From the NCBI GenBank assembly GCA_035532755.1, contig DATKQI010000176.1, positions 1 through 22,640 on the forward strand: a stretch of DNA of 22,640 bases, in the 5' to 3' direction. Each line of letters begins with the position of its first letter. The first letter of the stretch is position 1. Origin of the DNA: DATKQI01 sp035532755 (GTDB lineage: Bacteria; Pseudomonadota; Alphaproteobacteria; Acetobacterales; Acetobacteraceae). Of this stretch, positions 1 to 7,862 are shown in pieces. The position numbers and the translations under genes are program-made. Below the pieces are notes generated by a model. It had not been told where the DNA came from, searched no databases, and saw only the letters and a program-made list of their open reading frames with translations.

Positions 1-510
1 GTGCTGCTGCTGCCGGACCCGATCGACGCGTTCTGGCCGGACCGGCTCGACAGGTTCGACGGCAAGCCGGTCCGCAGCGTCCGCCGCGCCGCCGCCGACC
101 TGGGCGAGGCGGCCGCGCCGGCCGCGGATGCACCCGATCCCGCACCGCTGATCGCGGCGCTGAAGACCGCGCTGGGCGAGGCGGTGAGTGAGGTGCGAGT
201 GTCGGCAAGCCTGGTGGACAGCCCGGTGATGCTGGCCGCCGCCACCACGGGGCCGGATCTGCACATGCAGCGGCTGCTGCGCCGCGCCGGGCGCGACATG
301 CCGGGGGCGCCGCCGGTGCTGGAGATCAATCCGCGCCACGCGCTGATCGCCGCGCTGATCGCCGGCGCCGAAAACGGCGCGGAGATCGGCGATGCCGCCC
401 ACATCCTGCTGGACCTCGCCCGGGTGCAGGAGGGCGAGGCGCCGGCCGATCCCGCCGCCTTCGTCCGCCGCATCGCGGGCAGGCTGGCCCCGCCGCCTAG
501 CGCAGCCTGA
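1..510 (+). CDS. htpG: Molecular chaperone HtpG (Hsp90), C-terminal part, 5' end outside window
   Basis: The last 169 residues of the bacterial Hsp90 chaperone, a cytosolic ATP-dependent homodimeric protein-folding factor. The reading frame is open from base 1, so the N-terminal ATPase and most of the middle domain lie upstream. Visible family features are the opening LLLPDPIDAFWP and FDGKPVRSV stretch at the end of the middle domain, then the C-terminal dimerisation domain with a SLVDSPVML segment, a RLLRRAGRDMP helix and the LEINPRHALIAAL block near residues 105-120. The tail after residue 155 is Ala/Pro-rich. The TGA stop overlaps by 14 bp the 3' end of the convergent DUF1223 gene. The apparent GTG at base 1 is only the window edge, not a start. 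Confidence 0.93.
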   Translation: MLLLPDPIDAFWPDRLDRFDGKPVRSVRRAAADLGEAAAPAADAPDPAPLIAALKTALGEAVSEVRVSASLVDSPVMLAAATTGPDLHMQRLLRRAGRDMPGAPPVLEINPRHALIAALIAGAENGAEIGDAAHILLDLARVQEGEAPADPAAFVRRIAGRLAPPPSAA

Positions 511-1237
511 TATACCCGGCGCCCAGAAGCGGCCCCATGTGCGGCGATTGCAGCAGCACGGCTGCGTCGTCGTGGCCGTCCACCATGGTGTCGGGCATCG
601 CGATCGCCGCCGGGGTTCGCGCCACCTCGGCCACCGGGCCGGCCCAGCGCACCACGTTGTCGTTCACGAGTCGCCGGTCGGCGTTCTCGCCGCGGCCCAC
701 CTGGGTCACCTTCCGCCGGTCGTAGGCCACCAGCCATAGCTCGGCCGGCCCGGCATCCGGCAATGCCGGAATATGGGCGACAAGCCCGTCCGTGGTGCGC
801 GTCAGCACGATCACCGGCACGGGGCGGACCTCGGCCAGCAGGTGCCGCACCTGCGCCTGCGTCGATCCCACGCCGGTCTTCTCCCCCTGCACCACCACCT
901 GCGGCGTGAACAGCGCCCGCAGGTGCCACAGCCGCGCGTAGGATTTCTGTCGCTGGTCCGCCACCTTCAGCGCGAACGGGTCGGGCCAGCCCAGGTAGTC
1001 CCACCACTTCACATGGAAGGCGAGCGGCAGCACGCCCGGCCGGCCGGCATAGGTGTTGAACACCGCCTCGGCCGGCGGGCAGCTGGCGCAGCCCTGGCTG
1101 GTGAACAGCTCGATCACCTTCACGCCTTGGCCGGGCGGCTCCTGGGCGCGGGCCGGCCGGCCGGCCGCGACGCAGGACGCGGCGGTGCAGGACAGGGCGA
1201 TGATGAGGGCGGGTACGTTCAAGGCGGGGATGCGCAT
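497..1237 (-). CDS. DUF1223 family secreted thioredoxin-like protein
   Basis: A 246-residue exported protein of the DUF1223 family, which has a thioredoxin-like fold; its biochemical role is not established. The start chosen at 1237 gives a signal peptide: MRIPALN, a hydrophobic stretch, then an AxA-type cleavage site at about residues 29-31 (ARA before QEP). The mature part opens with VKVIELFTSQGCASCPP, in which C50 and C53 form the CxxC-like pair, followed by FHVKWWDYLGWPDPFA, both hallmarks of the family. A further upstream in-frame ATG (1294) would add 19 residues, and neither start has a strong ribosome site, so the start is uncertain. The gene is convergent with htpG and overlaps it by 14 bp. 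Redox activity is inference from the cysteine pair. Confidence 0.88.
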   Translation of the reverse strand: MRIPALNVPALIIALSCTAASCVAAGRPARAQEPPGQGVKVIELFTSQGCASCPPAEAVFNTYAGRPGVLPLAFHVKWWDYLGWPDPFALKVADQRQKSYARLWHLRALFTPQVVVQGEKTGVGSTQAQVRHLLAEVRPVPVIVLTRTTDGLVAHIPALPDAGPAELWLVAYDRRKVTQVGRGENADRRLVNDNVVRWAGPVAEVARTPAAIAMPDTMVDGHDDAAVLLQSPHMGPLLGAGYIRLR

Positions 1238-1405
1238 GACGAAAAGGAAATCCCGCGGACGGAATGCCGCAAGTGACGGTGGCGTGAGCTTCATCAACTG
1301 GTCGCGGGCGCATCTGCCGCGTGGCCGTTTGCCTGGCATGCCGGGTTGTGCATGGTGCCGTGGCGGCAAGACCCTGCCGCGCGAGCGAGAGGAACCGACC
1401 CGCCG

Positions 1406-2815
1406 ATGAACAGGTCCGCCGCCGGCCGATCAGACATGGAGTGTCTTGCCCCTCCGGATGCCGCTTCCCGCCCGCTGCATGCGATCCGGCCCACCGGGCT
1501 CGACCGGTTCCTGGACGGGCTTCCCGCCGCCCAGGCGGCATTCCTCCGCCAGTCCGGCTTCACCGCCGCCGCGGGTGCGTTGGCCCTGCTGCCGGATGCG
1601 TCAGGCATCGCCGGCGCGGTGTTGGGGCTGGGCGAGGACCGTTCCCCCTTTGCCTTCGGCGGCCTTCCCATGGCATTGCCCGAGGGCAGCGTCTGGCGGC
1701 TCGTGCCCGGCAATTACGCCCCGGACGCGGCCGTGCTCGGCTTCTGCCTGGGCGCCTATCGCTACACCGGCTTCAAGGCCGCCGCCCGCAAGCCGGCAAG
1801 GCTCGCCGCACCGGCAGCAGCCGGGGTCATCAGCGCCGCCGCGGCGGTCTGGATGGTGCGGGACCTGGTCAACACACCGGCCAATGCGCTCGGCCCGGCC
1901 GAGCTTGCCGAAGCGGCGGCGAGCCTGGGCAGGTGCCATGGCGCGGATGTTTCGGTGGCGACGGGCGCTGCCTTGGCCGACGCCTACCCGACCATCGCCG
2001 CGGTCGGGCGCGGATCGGCGCGGGAACCGGTGGTGGCGGTGCTTCATTGGGCGGGCAGCCGGGTGGGCGCCGATGCCCCGCTGGTCAGCCTGTGCGGCAA
2101 GGGCGTGTGCTTCGATTCCGGCGGCTACGACCTTAAGCCCTCGGCCAGCATGTTGCGCATGAAGAAGGACATGGGCGGGGCCGCGACCGTGCTCGGCCTC
2201 GCCCGGCTGATCATGGAGGCGGACCTGCCGGTGCGGCTCGCGGTGCGCATCGGCTGCGTGGAGAACAGCGTGTCGGGCGCGGCGATGCGCCCGCTCGACA
2301 TCCTGCGCACGCGCCGGGGGCTGAGCGTGGAGGTGGGCAACACCGACGCCGAGGGCCGGCTGGTGCTGTGCGACCTGCTCGCCGAGGCCTCCGACGAAAA
2401 CCCCGCCTTCCTGCTCGATTGCGCGACGCTGACCGGGGCCGCCCGCGTCGCCGTGGGGCCCGATCTTCCGGTGCTGTTCTGCAACAATGCGGGCTGGGCG
2501 GCGGAGATCGAGGCGGCGGGGCGGGAGGCGCATGACCCGGTCTGGCAGTTGCCGCTATGGGACGGGTACGACTCCTGGCTCGACAGCCCGGTCGCGGATC
2601 TGTCGAACGTATCGTCCCGCCCGATGGCCGGGGCCGTGGTTGCAGCTTTGTTCTTGCGTCGTTTCGTCAGCCCAGGCATTTGCTGGGCGCATATCGATCT
2701 CTATGCCTGGAACGATCAATCCCGCCCCGGACGGCCGGAGGGTGGCGAAGCCCATGCAATGCGGGCGGTTTTTGCGGCATTGCAACGGCGCTTCGCCGTG
2801 CCGGGCGCGGCATGA
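1406..2815 (+). CDS. M17 family leucyl aminopeptidase
   Basis: A 469-residue dimetal aminopeptidase of the cytosol aminopeptidase (PepA/LAP) family, which removes N-terminal residues from peptides in the cytoplasm. The poorly conserved N-terminal domain (about residues 1-150) is followed by the catalytic domain. K232 and D237 lie in CGKGVCFDSGG and a Lys and Asp in SMLRMKKDMGG; the family signature NTDAEGRL begins at N312 and supplies D314, E316 and R318. All metal ligands and the bicarbonate-site Arg are present, so it should be active. The start at 1406 has a GAGAGG ribosome site about 12 bases upstream; an in-frame ATG at 1346 has none obvious. The C-terminal HIDLYAWND with GRPEGGEA marks the shorter alphaproteobacterial subgroup rather than classical PepA. 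Confidence 0.93.
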   Translation: MNRSAAGRSDMECLAPPDAASRPLHAIRPTGLDRFLDGLPAAQAAFLRQSGFTAAAGALALLPDASGIAGAVLGLGEDRSPFAFGGLPMALPEGSVWRLVPGNYAPDAAVLGFCLGAYRYTGFKAAARKPARLAAPAAAGVISAAAAVWMVRDLVNTPANALGPAELAEAAASLGRCHGADVSVATGAALADAYPTIAAVGRGSAREPVVAVLHWAGSRVGADAPLVSLCGKGVCFDSGGYDLKPSASMLRMKKDMGGAATVLGLARLIMEADLPVRLAVRIGCVENSVSGAAMRPLDILRTRRGLSVEVGNTDAEGRLVLCDLLAEASDENPAFLLDCATLTGAARVAVGPDLPVLFCNNAGWAAEIEAAGREAHDPVWQLPLWDGYDSWLDSPVADLSNVSSRPMAGAVVAALFLRRFVSPGICWAHIDLYAWNDQSRPGRPEGGEAHAMRAVFAALQRRFAVPGAA

Positions 2816-2966
2816 ACCGTTCCGGTAACGTGATCGGCATTGACAAGGAACGATTTGCTGCAACTCCGCCCTGTCATTCGACTTGCAACGAGCATAGATG
2901 CCGTCCTGTCGGCGTCCGATGCGGCGCGTGGGGGCGTACAGCCCCGGATTCGAAAGAAAGGATTTC
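2816..2966. other. Intergenic region before the MarR-type gene
   Basis: No gene is recognisable here. A perfect TTGACA at 2840-2845 could be a -35 element for the downstream regulator, but no convincing -10 lies 16-18 bases further on, so I do not call a promoter. An AAAGGA ribosome site sits at the right edge. Confidence 0.3.
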
Positions 2967-3365
2967 ATGATGCCGTCCAACCCGTCCACGGATCAGCTTG
3001 TTGGCATTCTGCGCGATACGATCGTCTCTCTTGTACGACGTGACGGGCCGGATTTGTCGGCGCGACAACTTGGCGTGTTCCTGACCTGCTACCTCAACGA
3101 GGGCGGCCATACGGTGCGCGGCCTTGCCGCCACGCTGAACGTTTCGAAGCCGGCGATCACCCGCGCGCTCGATCGCCTGGGCGAGCTCGATCTGGCCCGC
3201 CGCAAGATCGATCCGGCGGATCGCCGCAGCGTGCTCGTGCAGCGGACGCTGAAGGGCGCGGCCTTCCTGCGCGATCTGCGTTCGGTGATGACCGAGGCTG
3301 CTTCCGCCGCCGGCAAGGCCGCCGGCAACGCGCACGAATCCCCCCGCCGCGCCGCGCACGGCTGA
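2967..3365 (+). CDS. Small MarR-family winged-helix transcriptional regulator
   Basis: A 132-residue DNA-binding protein. The centre reads LSARQLGVFLTCYLNEGGHTVRGLAATLNVSKPAITRALDRL in segments typical of MarR: a helix, then the recognition helix in NVSKPAITRALDRLGELDL (about residues 52-70), then the wing DPADRRSVLVQRT. MarR proteins usually act as dimeric repressors whose DNA binding is released by small ligands; neither ligand nor target can be read here. Two adjacent ATG codons (2967 and 2970) follow AAAGGA; the second has the better spacing (about 7 bases), so the true start may be 2970. The C-terminal tail is Ala-, Arg- and His-rich and short for the family. It stands alone upstream of the oppositely oriented tRNA genes. 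Confidence 0.85.
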   Translation: MMPSNPSTDQLVGILRDTIVSLVRRDGPDLSARQLGVFLTCYLNEGGHTVRGLAATLNVSKPAITRALDRLGELDLARRKIDPADRRSVLVQRTLKGAAFLRDLRSVMTEAASAAGKAAGNAHESPRRAAHG

Positions 3366-3443
3366 GCCGCTTCTTCGAACGGGAATGCCCGGATCGTCAG
3401 CTTCAGGCTGGCGATGCGGGCGTTACCGTGCCTGGGCCGTGTC
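3366..3443. other. Short spacer between MarR-type gene and tRNA-Gly
   Basis: Nothing recognisable apart from a weak 4-bp hairpin around the MarR-type stop codon; no T-run terminator is visible for either strand. Confidence 0.3.
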
Positions 3444-3517
3444 TGGAGCGGGTGACGGGGATCGAACCCGCACAACCAGCTTGGAAGGCTGGGACTCTAC
3501 CATTGAGCTACACCCGC
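3444..3517 (-). tRNA. tRNA-Gly (anticodon TCC)
   Basis: A 74-base tRNA including an encoded CCA. On the minus strand the acceptor arm GCGGGTG pairs with CACCCGC, followed by discriminator T and CCA. The anticodon stem CCAGC/GCTGG closes the loop CTTCCAA, giving anticodon TCC, which reads GGA and GGG glycine codons. The T arm has the expected GGTTCGATCC form. It lies 56 bases downstream of tRNA-Tyr on the same strand, so the two are probably one transcript. Confidence 0.97.
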
Positions 3518-3573
3518 GGCTCAGGCATGGGCGACGCAGACATTGGGCGAGGCAGATATGGTGCGGCACGGCC

Positions 3574-3659
3574 TGGTGGAGGGGGTTGGATTCGAACCAA
3601 CGTAGGCGTGCGCCAGCGGATTTACAGTCCGCCCCCTTTAGCCACTCGGGCACCCCTCC
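3574..3659 (-). tRNA. tRNA-Tyr (anticodon GTA)
   Basis: An 86-base class II tRNA with a long variable arm, including an encoded CCA. The acceptor arm GGAGGGG pairs with CCCCTCC, with discriminator A. The anticodon arm GCGGA/TCCGC surrounds CTGTAAA, giving anticodon GTA for tyrosine. The T arm is GGTTCGAATCC. It is the promoter-proximal member of a two-tRNA unit with tRNA-Gly. The Tyr-Gly order recalls the E. coli tRNA cluster upstream of tufB, but no tuf gene is present here. Confidence 0.97.
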
Positions 3660-3679
3660 GCACAGCGCGCAGGGGGGCG

Positions 3680-3708
3680 GACTAATCTGGAATGGCCGGT
3701 GTTGTCAA
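3680..3708 (-). promoter_or_regulatory. Predicted promoter of the tRNA-Tyr/tRNA-Gly unit
   Basis: On the minus strand a perfect TTGACA (3708-3703) is followed 17 bases later by TTAGTC (3685-3680). Transcription would begin about 14 bases before the mature tRNA-Tyr 5' end. The bases between the -10 and the likely start are G+C-rich, as at stringently controlled stable-RNA promoters. The -10 matches consensus poorly; the call rests on the -35, the spacing and the position. Confidence 0.5.
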
Positions 3709-3789
3709 CGAAGCGCCGCGTGGGCATGAAGCCGCGGTGCCGCGGATAATCCCTGTCGGCCCGGCCGCGCCCGCTCTATAACCGCGCGC

Positions 3790-4674
3790 ATGAAATCGCA
3801 CCCCTCCTCACGCCCCTCGACGCATCGCGGCCCGCCACGGGAGGGACGGAGCGACGCGACGCACGGGGCGGGACGAACCGGCGGGCAGCCCCCGTCCGGT
3901 CCGTCGAGGCCGCCCCGCCCGCGCCCGCCCCACCGGCCGGAACCGCACGCCGACACGCCGCGCGGGGCCTTGTGGCTGTATGGCCTTCACGCCGTCGCGG
4001 CAGCGCTCGTGAACCCGGCACGACGGCTGCGCCGGCTGGTGCTGACCGAGGACGCCACCGCCGCGCTGGCCGCCCGCCTGCCCCGCCCCTGGGCGATCAC
4101 GGCGGAAACGACGGATCGCGCCCGGCTCGATCAGCTTCTGGGCCACGGCGCGGTGCACCAGGGTGCCGCACTGCTGGCCGACCCGCTGGCCGCGCCGATG
4201 CTCGCCCAGGCGCTGGAACGGCCCGGCCCGGTGCTGGTGCTGGACCAGGTGAGCGACCCGCGCAACGTCGGGGCCATCCTGCGCTCGGCCGCCGCATTCG
4301 GCGTGGCCGTCGTCATCACCCAGGAACGCCACGCGCCGGAGGAGACAGGGTCGCTCGCCAAGGCGGCGTCCGGCGCGCTCGAATCGGTGCCGCTGCTGCG
4401 CGCGGTGAACCTCGCGCGCACGCTCGTGGTGCTGAAGGCGGCCGGGCTGTGGGTGGTCGGGCTGGATGCGGACGCGCCGGCGCGGCTTTCCGGCCCGGCA
4501 TTCGCCGAGCGGCGGGTCGCGCTCGTGCTGGGCGGCGAAGGCCGGGGCCTGCGGCGGCTCACGCGCGAATCCTGCGACGAGCTGGCGGCGCTGCCGATGC
4601 CCGGCGGCATGGAGAGCCTGAACGTATCGGCCGCCGCCGCGGTGGCGCTGTACGAGCTGGTGCGCCGGACATAG
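3790..4674 (+). CDS. rlmB: 23S rRNA (guanosine-2'-O-)-methyltransferase RlmB, TrmH/SpoU family
   Basis: A 294-residue SAM-dependent enzyme that methylates the ribose of a guanosine in 23S rRNA (Gm2251 in E. coli). After about 58 Pro/Arg/Ser-rich residues comes the substrate-binding L30e-like domain starting at ALWLYGLHAVAAAL. The C-terminal SPOUT knot domain shows all three motifs: DQVSDPRNVGAILRSAAAFG (motif 1, Asn and Arg), ALVLGGEGRGLRRL (motif 2) and MESLNVSAAAAVALYEL (motif 3). The long basic disordered N-terminus is unusual against E. coli RlmB (about 243 residues) but plausible in high-GC alphaproteobacteria; a later start is possible but lacks an ATG. It is divergent from the tRNA genes and ends at a strong terminator. 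A different TrmH-family target cannot be excluded. Confidence 0.88.
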   Translation: MKSHPSSRPSTHRGPPREGRSDATHGAGRTGGQPPSGPSRPPRPRPPHRPEPHADTPRGALWLYGLHAVAAALVNPARRLRRLVLTEDATAALAARLPRPWAITAETTDRARLDQLLGHGAVHQGAALLADPLAAPMLAQALERPGPVLVLDQVSDPRNVGAILRSAAAFGVAVVITQERHAPEETGSLAKAASGALESVPLLRAVNLARTLVVLKAAGLWVVGLDADAPARLSGPAFAERRVALVLGGEGRGLRRLTRESCDELAALPMPGGMESLNVSAAAAVALYELVRRT

Positions 4675-4676
4675 CC

Positions 4677-4711
4677 CGCCACCCGCGGCTGCGGGTGGCG
4701 GCTACCTTTTT
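4677..4711 (+). terminator. Intrinsic terminator of rlmB
   Basis: A perfect 10-bp stem, CGCCACCCGC pairing with GCGGGTGGCG around the loop GGCT (4677-4700), followed after six bases by five T residues (4707-4711). It begins just behind the rlmB stop. The minus strand has no T-tract after the hairpin, so it serves rlmB rather than the convergent protease gene. Confidence 0.75.
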
Positions 4712-4717
4712 GGCGGA

Positions 4718-6259
4718 TCAGCCCGCCTTCGCGCCCTTGCCCACCGTGATCGCCACATAGGCCGACTGGCCATTGTGCAGGATGCGCAGGGCCAGCACGC
4801 GGTTGCCGCTGTTGATCGCGGTGTGGATCGCGTTCGCGGCCTGCCCCGGCGAGGTCACCGGCATGGCCCCCACATCCAGCAGCAGGTCGCCGGGCTGAAC
4901 GCCCGCCGCCGCCGCCGCCGAATTGGGCATCACCTGCGCCACCACCACGCCATGCGTGCTGTCCGGCAGGCTGAGCTGGGAACGCATCTGCGGCGTCAGC
5001 GGCGCTAAGGCGAGGCCGATGCCGCCGTGATGGGCCATCCCGCTCGGCCCGGACTGCGCGCGCGCGATCTTGTCGGGCAGCGAGGCGAGCGTGACGGTGA
5101 GTGATTTCGGCTTGCCGCCGCGGATCACGTCCACCGTCGTCTGCGCGCCCGGCTTCAGCCCGGCCACGTCGATCGCCAGCACGCGCGGATCGGTGATGGT
5201 CTGGCCGCCCACCTTCTCGATCACGTCACCGGGCAGCAGCCCGGCGTGCTCGGCCGGGCTGTTCGGCTCGACCGAGGCGATCAGCGCGCCATGCGCCTTG
5301 CCCGCCTTCGTCGGCAGATGCAGCGCCTCGGCCATCGCGCCGGCGACCGGCTGGGCGGCCACGCCCAGATAGCCGCGCACCACGTGGCCGCTCTTCTCAA
5401 GCTGCGCCACCACGGTCTTCACCATGTCCGACGGAATCGCGAAGCCGATGCCGACCGAACCGCCGCTGGGCGAGATGATGGCGGTGTTCACGCCGATCAC
5501 GTGGCCGAGCTGGTCGAACAGCGGGCCGCCGGAGTTGCCCTTGTTGATCGCGGCATCCACCTGCAGGAAGCTGTCGTACGGCCCGTCGCCGATGTTGCGC
5601 CCCTCGGCGGAGACGATGCCGGCCGTCACGGTGCCGCCCAGGCCGAACGGGTTGCCCATGGCGACCACCCATTCCCCGGTCTTCACCTTGCTCGAATTGC
5701 CGAACTTCACGTAGGGCAGCGGATGCCCGGCATCGACCTTCAGCACCGCCACATCGGTGCGCGGGTCGCGGCCGATGATCTTCGCCGGCAGCTTGGTCCC
5801 GTCACCCAGCGTCACGCTCACCGATTTCGCGTGCCGCACCACGTGGTTGTTGGTCACGATGATGCCGTCCGGGCTGACGATGAAGCCCGAGCCCGCCGCC
5901 TCGATCGCCTGCGGATGCTGCTGCGGCATCATCCCGAACGGAAACGGGAAGGGGAACGGCATCTGGCCCTGGCCCTGTCCCGGCCCCTGCCCCTGCATGT
6001 CGTTCGAGACCTGGCTGATCTTCAGCTTGGCGACGATGGAGACCACCGCCGGCTTCACCCGTGCCACCAGATGCACGAAATCCGGCAGCATCTGCGCCCC
6101 GCCGGTCTGCAACGGCGCCGTCGCCGGTGCGGGGGTTGCGGCCAGGCCCTGCTGGCCGAACGCGTATCCGCCGAGCGCGGTGCCCGCCAGCAGCGCCAGC
6201 GCCAGCGCCGTCCGTGTCTTCTTGCGCACCATCCGCGGTGCCTCGCCGTTCTCGGTCAT
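4718..6259 (-). CDS. DegP/HtrA (Do) family periplasmic serine protease with two PDZ domains
   Basis: A 513-residue envelope quality-control protease and chaperone. The start at 6259 is set by an AAGGAG ribosome site eight bases upstream. An N-terminal hydrophobic segment (ALALALLAGTALGGYAFG) is a signal peptide or anchor. The trypsin-like domain carries the triad H139 (NNHVV), D169 (RTDVAVLKV) and S243 (GNSGGPL), with spacing almost the same as in E. coli DegP. Two PDZ domains follow; the first holds GYLGVAAQPV and GLLPGDVIEKVGGQ, the second GVVVAQVMPNSAAAAAGVQPGDLLLDV. Before the protease domain lies a Gly/Gln run then repeated PF dipeptides and MMPQQHP, resembling the flexible LA-loop. It is downstream of cfa on the same strand, separated by 163 bp, and is convergent with rlmB. 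Paralogues (degP, degQ, mucD) cannot be told apart here. Confidence 0.93.
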   Translation of the reverse strand: MTENGEAPRMVRKKTRTALALALLAGTALGGYAFGQQGLAATPAPATAPLQTGGAQMLPDFVHLVARVKPAVVSIVAKLKISQVSNDMQGQGPGQGQGQMPFPFPFPFGMMPQQHPQAIEAAGSGFIVSPDGIIVTNNHVVRHAKSVSVTLGDGTKLPAKIIGRDPRTDVAVLKVDAGHPLPYVKFGNSSKVKTGEWVVAMGNPFGLGGTVTAGIVSAEGRNIGDGPYDSFLQVDAAINKGNSGGPLFDQLGHVIGVNTAIISPSGGSVGIGFAIPSDMVKTVVAQLEKSGHVVRGYLGVAAQPVAGAMAEALHLPTKAGKAHGALIASVEPNSPAEHAGLLPGDVIEKVGGQTITDPRVLAIDVAGLKPGAQTTVDVIRGGKPKSLTVTLASLPDKIARAQSGPSGMAHHGGIGLALAPLTPQMRSQLSLPDSTHGVVVAQVMPNSAAAAAGVQPGDLLLDVGAMPVTSPGQAANAIHTAINSGNRVLALRILHNGQSAYVAITVGKGAKAG

Positions 6260-6422
6260 CCTGGTCTCCTTCCGGGTGTGCGGGGCGGCGCGGGAGCGTC
6301 CGGCCCGAAATCGACATCTTCCCGCCATACATGGGTGCGCGCGCGTGAACGTTGCCCGGGCGGGATGATGAAACCCGCGTCATCTTGGTTTCCGGGCCCG
6401 CGGCCGGCCCGAACCGGGCGTG

Positions 6423-7691
6423 TCAGCGCACCGCTTCGCGCGCCCGCGCGGTCGCGCGCTCGGCATCGACCATGTAATCCCGGATCAGCGGCACGGCCGC
6501 CTGGTCGTGCGTAAGCTGGATCTGCGCCACCATGTGGCCCTGGTGGCGGAAGGCGAGTTCCGATCCGGCGAGGTAGAACTCGAACATGCGGCAGAACCGC
6601 TCGTCGTAGAGGGCCGCGATCGCGTCGCGGTTGGCGGCGAACCGCCGCCGCCAGTGCCGCAGCGTCTCCGCGTAGTGCAGCCGCAGCACCTCGATATCGG
6701 TCGCGACCAGCCCCGATTTCTCGACGGCCGCCAGCGTCTCGGACAGGGCGGGCGAATAGCCGCCGGGGAAGATGTATTTCGCGAGCCACGCATTCGTGGT
6801 GCCCGGCCCGTCCGACCGGCCGATCGCATGCAGCAGCGCCACGCCATCCTGCTTCAGGCACCGGCCCATCATCGCGAAGAACGCGCCGAAATGCCCCACG
6901 CCCACATGCTCGAACATCCCCACCGACACGATCCGGTCGAACTGCCCGGTCATCGCGCGATAGTCCTGCAGCTCGAACCGCACCCGGTCCGACAGCCCCT
7001 CCGCCTCCGCCCGCGCCCGCGCCTCCGCGAGCTGCTCGGTGGAGAGCGTGATGCCGGTCACCCGCGCGCCGAAATCCCGCGCGAGAGTCAGCGCCATCCC
7101 GCCCCAGCCGCAGCCCACGTCCAGCACGGTCAGTCCCGGCCGGTCCAGCCGCAGCTTGGCGGCGATATGGCGCTTCTTCGCCGCCTGCGCCTCGTCCAGC
7201 GTCTCGTCGCCGCGGGGGAAGTAGGCGCAGGAATACTGCCGGTCCCGGTCCAGGAACAGGCTGTAGAGGCGGCCGTTGAGGTCGTAATGATGCGCCACGT
7301 TGCGCCGGGCGCGCGGGGCGGTGTTCATCTGCCGCAGCCGGCGCACCAGCGTGCCGGCCGTGTGCCGCAGGTACAGCACGGGATTGTGCCGCTCCCCGAA
7401 CATGCCGAGATTGCCGGTCAGCACATCCAGCACATCGTAGATCGTGCAATCGAGCGGTTTCAGCGACCCGTCCATGTAGGCTTCGCCGACGGCGAGCCCC
7501 GGATTGAGCGTGATCCGCCGCACCGTCCGCCATGTCTCGATCGCGATCGCCGGCGCCGCCCGATCCGCCCCGCCCGGAGAATCGGCATATCCGGAATCGC
7601 CGTATTCCGTGCTGCTGCCGTTCGGCCAGCGGACCGTCAGCCGCCCCCGCTTGATCAATTGCTTCAAGAATAAATCAAGCAAGGATTGCAT
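6423..7691 (-). CDS. cfa: Cyclopropane-fatty-acyl-phospholipid synthase family protein
   Basis: A 422-residue SAM-dependent enzyme that adds a methylene bridge to unsaturated acyl chains of membrane phospholipids. The N-terminal domain (about 1-130) is followed by HYDLNGRLYSLFLDRDRQYSCAYF, the signature next to the substrate pocket. The Rossmann SAM site is VLDVGCGWGGMAL near residue 190, then FDRIVSVGMFEHVG and KYIFPGGYSPALSE. In the C-terminal RMFEFYLAGSELAFR a Ser appears to take the place of the Cys seen in E. coli Cfa (YLNACAGAF), as in several proteobacterial homologues. An acyl-lipid methyltransferase of the same fold is the main alternative. The ribosome site before 7691 is weak. It is followed on the same strand by the DegP-type gene, so an envelope-stress link is possible but not shown. 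Confidence 0.9.
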   Translation of the reverse strand: MQSLLDLFLKQLIKRGRLTVRWPNGSSTEYGDSGYADSPGGADRAAPAIAIETWRTVRRITLNPGLAVGEAYMDGSLKPLDCTIYDVLDVLTGNLGMFGERHNPVLYLRHTAGTLVRRLRQMNTAPRARRNVAHHYDLNGRLYSLFLDRDRQYSCAYFPRGDETLDEAQAAKKRHIAAKLRLDRPGLTVLDVGCGWGGMALTLARDFGARVTGITLSTEQLAEARARAEAEGLSDRVRFELQDYRAMTGQFDRIVSVGMFEHVGVGHFGAFFAMMGRCLKQDGVALLHAIGRSDGPGTTNAWLAKYIFPGGYSPALSETLAAVEKSGLVATDIEVLRLHYAETLRHWRRRFAANRDAIAALYDERFCRMFEFYLAGSELAFRHQGHMVAQIQLTHDQAAVPLIRDYMVDAERATARAREAVR

Positions 7692-7754
7692 GGACCCATC
7701 TCGTCTTGGCGCGCTGATAACGCGAGATTAAGAATGGGACATGCGGTCGTTGCC

Positions 7755-7804
7755 GTCAAAGAAAAGCACCGCTGGCCATGCATAAATTGCATAACCAACG
7801 GTGC
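7755..7804 (-). terminator. Intrinsic terminator of the rpsF-rpsR-rplI operon
   Basis: On the minus strand GCACCGTTGG pairs with CCAGCGGTGC (10 pairs, one G-U), enclosing a second small hairpin ATGCA/TGCAT, and is followed directly by TTTTCTTT. The T-tract is only on the minus strand, so it terminates the ribosomal protein operon about 60 bases after the rplI stop. Confidence 0.75.
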
Positions 7805-7862
7805 ATACGCGCAGATCAGCCGTAAGAGCTATGGAACCGCCGGCCCATAGCGGAATCGCCCG

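Noticed and set aside
2840..2845. TTGACA as promoter of the MarR-type gene
   Set aside because: A perfect -35 but no acceptable -10 at the right distance.
6260..6422. Heat-shock or envelope-stress sigma promoter before the DegP-type gene
   Set aside because: A CCCATGTAT stretch recalls heat-shock -10 elements, but the matching -35 is not convincing.
5246..6514. Long plus-strand open frame opposite the DegP-type gene (422 codons)
   Set aside because: It is rich in Arg, His and Ala with no family similarity, the typical shadow of a GC-rich gene on the other strand; the minus-strand protease has triad, PDZ domains and a ribosome site.
6256..7533. Minus-strand 425-codon frame overlapping cfa
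   Set aside because: It is an out-of-frame reading of cfa; the 6423-7691 frame carries all synthase motifs.
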